From NCBI RefSeq assembly GCF_000199675.1, contig NC_014960.1, forward strand, positions 1,550,001 through 1,614,000: a DNA stretch of 64,000 nucleotides. Direction: 5' to 3'. This DNA comes from Anaerolinea thermophila UNI-1. Lineage in GTDB: Bacteria; Chloroflexota; Anaerolineae; Anaerolineales; Anaerolineaceae. Positions 60,889 through 64,000 of this stretch are shown one piece after another (the first letter of the stretch is position 1; each line of letters opens with the position of its first letter). The notes under the pieces were generated by a model, which worked only from the letters and a program-made list of their open reading frames with translations, ran no database searches and was not told the DNA's origin. A program made the translations under genes and the position numbers.

Positions 60889-63888
60889 ATGCAAATCACC
60901 TTAACCATTAATCAGCAAGAGAAGACATTTGAGATTCATCCTTCTGATACGCTCTTAAAAGTTTTGCGCCGTGAAGGATATTTTAGTGTGAAATTTGGCG
61001 GATGTTCTGAAGGGGAATGTGGCTCGTGTACTGTGCTCCTGGACGGGATTCCGGTTAATTCATGTTGTATGCTTGCAGCACAGGCGGATGGCCATGTTGT
61101 GGAGACGGTGGAGGGATTAGGCGAGCACCCAGAGCATGGTTGGAAAACTTCCAGAGGACTTCATCCCATTCAACAGGCAATGGTTGAATCGGGTGCGATT
61201 CAATGTGGCTACTGTACTCCCGCAATGGTGCTTGCGGCAAAATCTTTACTGGAAAAAAATCCTAACCCTTCAGAAACAGAGGTCAGAGACGCCCTTTCAG
61301 GAATTCTTTGTCGTTGTACAGGATATGTGAAGCCTGTAGAAGCCGTCCTCCAAGCAGCGCGGTATATGCGTGGGGAACAGCCTTTATCTGAAGAAAATGG
61401 CGATATTATCCCTGTTGACTGGAAAACAACCAACCCGTCGCCGGAAAACCCCATGTCTTCGGAAATACCGGCGGTAAAAACTCAAACCCGTATCACTCCC
61501 AAAATATGGACACATCCGGATGTCGTAAACACATCTGTGGTAGGCAAACCAGAAAAGAAAGTGGATGCCATCAAACTGGTTCAGGGCAAGCCGGCGTTTA
61601 CAGATGATATCGAAATGCGAGGCATGCTGGTTGCTAAGGTTCTTCACAGCCCGGTGGCACATGCAAGAATCAAGCACATCGATGTCTCGAAGGCTCGAGC
61701 CCTGCCTGGGGTTGCGGCCGTGTTGACCTGGCAAGATATTCCTCGCGTGGTTTATTCTACAGCCGGACAGTCTGACCCTATTCCCGGTCCCCTGGATACC
61801 TTTTCGCTTGACAATAAAGTTCGCTTTGTAGGGGATCGTGTGGCGTTTGTTGCTGCAGAAACCGAAGAAATTGCTGAAAAGGCTCTGCAACTTATTGAAG
61901 TCGAGTATGAAGAACTGCCTGCCATTCTTGACCCTGCCCTTTCCATGCAACCTGGCGCGGTGCAAATTCACGATGAACCTGAATACGTGAATTTTGCTGA
62001 TTCTGATCCTGCCAGAAACCTTGCTGCAAAAATTCGTATTGATATTGGGAATGTGGAAAAAGGCTTTGCCGAAGCCGATATGATTTTTGAAGGTGATTAT
62101 GAAGTCCCCAAAGTTCAGCAAGCACATATTGAACCCCATGTAGTGGTAACGTATTGGGATGAGGATGATCGTCTGGTCATTCGCACCAGCACCCAGGTTC
62201 CTTTCCATGTGAGGCGGATTCTGTCTCCGGTATTGGGGTTACCTGTTAAGCGTATTCGGGTGATCAAGCCCAGAATCGGAGGCGGTTTTGGCGGGAAACA
62301 GGAAGTTCTGATCGAAGATGTAGCGGCGCATTTGACGATTGCTACCGGCAGACCTGTTCGTTATGAATATACCCGCGAGGAAGAATTTATTGCGGCTCGT
62401 TCTCGTCATCCCATGAGAATCCACATGAAAACTGGGGTGAAGCGCGATGGAACAATTACGGCAAATGAGATGTACTGTTTGAGTGACACCGGCGCATATG
62501 GATGCCATGCCTTAACCGTCACTGGAAACACAGGGCACAAAGCCATGGCATTATATGTGGGCGATGGAGTGTATCGCCAATCGCCCAATATTCGCTTCTA
62601 CGCGGATGTAGTTTATACAAATACGCCGCCGGCTGGAGCCTATCGGGGATATGGTGTTCCACAGGGGTACTGGGCGGTAGAACGCCATATGGAGAAGATT
62701 GCCCACGCCCTTCAACTGGATCCCATTGAGTTCCGTTTGAAAAATACTCTCCGTGCTGGAGAGTTACATCCCTTCAGCACAGCATGGAGCGAAGGGCGGG
62801 AACCCCGTCCTGAGGTCATTCACACTGTTGGTTTGGAAGAATGTGTGCGTCAAGGCAAGTCGGTGATTGGGTGGGATGAGAAGTTTGGCAATCCAGACTG
62901 GCATGCTATTCCAGGGCATCCGGAACTTCGGCGCGGTATTGGAGTCGCGCTGGTCATGCAGGGAACAGCCATTCCTTATCTGGATATGGGCGGTGCCAGT
63001 ATTAAGATGAATGATGACGGTTCCTTCAATTTGCTGGTTGGAGCAACCGATTTGGGCACAGGCTCAGACACGGTTCTCGCACAAATGGCAGCGGAAGTTT
63101 TAGGTACTTCGGTGGAGAATATCATTGTGTATTCTTCCGATACCGACTTTACTCCCTTTGATAAAGGTGCTTATGCGTCCAGTACCACATACATTTCAGG
63201 AACTGCTGTGGTGAAGGCGGCTGAACAGGTGGCGGAACGCATTCGCATCCGTGCCGCAGAGATGCTTAAACAGGATGAGGATATTCCCCCGGAGAAGATT
63301 CGACTTGCAGATGGAAAAGCCATTGCCCCAGATGGCAGGTACGTCACACACCAGGAAGTTGCCTATCATACTTTACACCACCAAAATCAGGAACAAATTA
63401 TGGGAGTGGCGTCATATTTCTCACCTGTTTCGCCTCCGCCGTTTGCGGCACAGTTTGCCGAGGTTACGGTCAACGTTGAAACGGGATCAGTTACTGTTGA
63501 CCGATTGGTGATGGCGGTAGATTCAGGGGTCATCGTCAATCCTGTGACGGCATCTGGGCAGATAGAAGGCGGAATGGCACAGGCTTTAGGTTATGCTGTC
63601 AGCGAGGAAATGGTCTATGATAAGAAAGGCAGAGCCCGGGAGCGTGATTTAAGGGATTATCATATTTTCCGGGCTGATGAAATGCCGGTGATGGATACCA
63701 TTTTTGTGCAAACTTATGAACCTTCGCATCCATTTGGCGCGAAGGCTGTAGCTGAGATTCCCATGGATGGAGTTGCGCCAGCCGTGGGCAATGCCGTGCT
63801 GGATGCTGTTGGTGTGGATATTGATGCAAACCCGATTACTCCCGAAAAGGTTTGGCGCGCCTTAAGGAATAAAAGAATTAATGGTTAA
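60889..63888 (+). CDS. Fused 2Fe-2S / molybdopterin hydroxylase (XdhD-like)
   Basis: A 999-residue oxidoreductase. The N-terminal domain has both 2Fe-2S clusters: C39, C44, C47 and C59/C60 (GGCSEGECGSCTVLLDG), then C106, C109, C141, C143 (CGYCTPAM and CRCTGY). After a roughly 70-residue linker comes the molybdenum subunit with GGGFGGKQEVLIEDV, AYRGYGVPQGYWAVERHMEK and catalytic Glu in AVAEIPMDGVAPAVGNAV. It hydroxylates a purine or N-heterocycle with water as oxygen source, passing electrons to the clusters and the FAD subunit. XdhD-type fusion of iron-sulfur and Mo subunits is as in E. coli YgfN. XdhA/XdhB-type enzymes are split differently. Confidence 0.93.
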   Translation: MQITLTINQQEKTFEIHPSDTLLKVLRREGYFSVKFGGCSEGECGSCTVLLDGIPVNSCCMLAAQADGHVVETVEGLGEHPEHGWKTSRGLHPIQQAMVESGAIQCGYCTPAMVLAAKSLLEKNPNPSETEVRDALSGILCRCTGYVKPVEAVLQAARYMRGEQPLSEENGDIIPVDWKTTNPSPENPMSSEIPAVKTQTRITPKIWTHPDVVNTSVVGKPEKKVDAIKLVQGKPAFTDDIEMRGMLVAKVLHSPVAHARIKHIDVSKARALPGVAAVLTWQDIPRVVYSTAGQSDPIPGPLDTFSLDNKVRFVGDRVAFVAAETEEIAEKALQLIEVEYEELPAILDPALSMQPGAVQIHDEPEYVNFADSDPARNLAAKIRIDIGNVEKGFAEADMIFEGDYEVPKVQQAHIEPHVVVTYWDEDDRLVIRTSTQVPFHVRRILSPVLGLPVKRIRVIKPRIGGGFGGKQEVLIEDVAAHLTIATGRPVRYEYTREEEFIAARSRHPMRIHMKTGVKRDGTITANEMYCLSDTGAYGCHALTVTGNTGHKAMALYVGDGVYRQSPNIRFYADVVYTNTPPAGAYRGYGVPQGYWAVERHMEKIAHALQLDPIEFRLKNTLRAGELHPFSTAWSEGREPRPEVIHTVGLEECVRQGKSVIGWDEKFGNPDWHAIPGHPELRRGIGVALVMQGTAIPYLDMGGASIKMNDDGSFNLLVGATDLGTGSDTVLAQMAAEVLGTSVENIIVYSSDTDFTPFDKGAYASSTTYISGTAVVKAAEQVAERIRIRAAEMLKQDEDIPPEKIRLADGKAIAPDGRYVTHQEVAYHTLHHQNQEQIMGVASYFSPVSPPPFAAQFAEVTVNVETGSVTVDRLVMAVDSGVIVNPVTASGQIEGGMAQALGYAVSEEMVYDKKGRARERDLRDYHIFRADEMPVMDTIFVQTYEPSHPFGAKAVAEIPMDGVAPAVGNAVLDAVGVDIDANPITPEKVWRALRNKRING

Positions 63889-63906
63889 CGAGTAACAGGA
63901 GGCGGT

Positions 63907-64000
63907 ATGAGCGTTTTTCAAGCCTTAGCCGAATTAGAGAGTCAGGGAAAAGGGGCGGTGCTTTGCACAGTCATTCGGAGTGCAGGATCAACACCGCGCC
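63907..64000 (+). CDS. XdhC/CoxI-like maturation factor, N-terminal part (runs off the right edge)
   Basis: AGGAGG precedes an ATG at 63907; the 31 codons in view read SVFQALAELESQGKGAVLCT then VIRSAGSTPR. The LCTVIRSAGSTPR strand-loop matches the start of XdhC/CoxI proteins, which bind molybdenum cofactor and insert it, after sulfuration, into the hydroxylase. Its place directly after the hydroxylase gene supports this. Confidence 0.82.
   Translation, partial: MSVFQALAELESQGKGAVLCTVIRSAGSTPR

Overview
The window looks like chromosomal DNA of a member of the Chloroflexota, most likely class Anaerolineae. Support comes from the mixture of lineage-typical proteins: an EF-G2-like GTPase, a DUF1385 protein, an NBR1-type Ig-like lipoprotein, a bifunctional phosphoglucose/phosphomannose isomerase, a TPR lytic transglycosylase lipoprotein and F420 biosynthesis genes. 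GC content is medium and coding density very high. This placement is an inference from gene content; no rRNA or tRNA gene is visible.

Layout. 1-12782 (minus strand): one long co-directional run, read from zinc-ribbon membrane protein and PfkB kinase through ParA-ParB, a YtcJ-like amidohydrolase, a broken histidine kinase, an intact GAF histidine kinase, an OmpR-type regulator, a small unknown protein, an orphan CpaF-type ATPase, a double-HTH regulator, a TPR protein and a GNAT-like fragment. The broken kinase carries a 1947-bp composite insertion: two identical IS copies in direct orientation around 111 bp of foreign coding DNA, bounded by a 9-bp target duplication. 12841-20707 (plus): RadC, a NERD-helicase, EF-G2, then a small unknown protein, a LOG-like protein, a MoeB-rhodanese fusion and a LmbE-like deacetylase. 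20725-23310 (minus): ClpB. 23460-25652 (plus): FHA protein, AI-2E-type permease and a small conserved-looking protein. 25661-26899 (minus): MFS transporter. 26981-33740 (plus): a tight operon with a lipoprotein, RsmI, Pgi/Pmi, thymidine kinase, Hpt, CCA-adding-type enzyme, an alpha/beta hydrolase and a PII-like protein. 33755-34514 (minus): zinc-ribbon protein and a lone receiver domain. 34619-43393 (plus): PPDK, an APC permease, a membrane protein, and the E1alpha-E1beta-E2 genes of a 2-oxoacid dehydrogenase complex. 43404-45818 (minus): lytic transglycosylase; 45927-46628 (plus): NarL-type regulator. 46630-53805 (minus): M20 peptidase, DUF1385, ComEA-like, YqeY, PgpH-like, YbeY, DgkA and an endonuclease-IV-like protein.

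53927 to the right edge (plus) is the most unusual part. A roughly 215-nt structured leader with its own terminator hairpin precedes ssnA, an F420:NADP oxidoreductase-like gene, cofE, a 2H phosphoesterase, cofD, cofC, an LLM (F420-type) oxidoreductase, a FAD subunit, a fused 2Fe-2S/molybdopterin hydroxylase and the start of an XdhC-like gene. The ssnA / FAD subunit / fused hydroxylase set matches the E. coli ssnA-ygfM-xdhD module, here interrupted by most of an F420 pathway. I infer a purine- or N-heterocycle-oxidising molybdenum hydroxylase system coupled to F420, possibly controlled by an unclassified riboswitch-like attenuator.

Several genes (radC, the NBR1-type lipoprotein, the 39177 membrane protein, the lytic transglycosylase) have a -10 box only 7-9 nt before the start codon, which suggests leaderless transcripts. 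Other strong promoters follow the sigma-70 pattern with exact 17-nt spacing.
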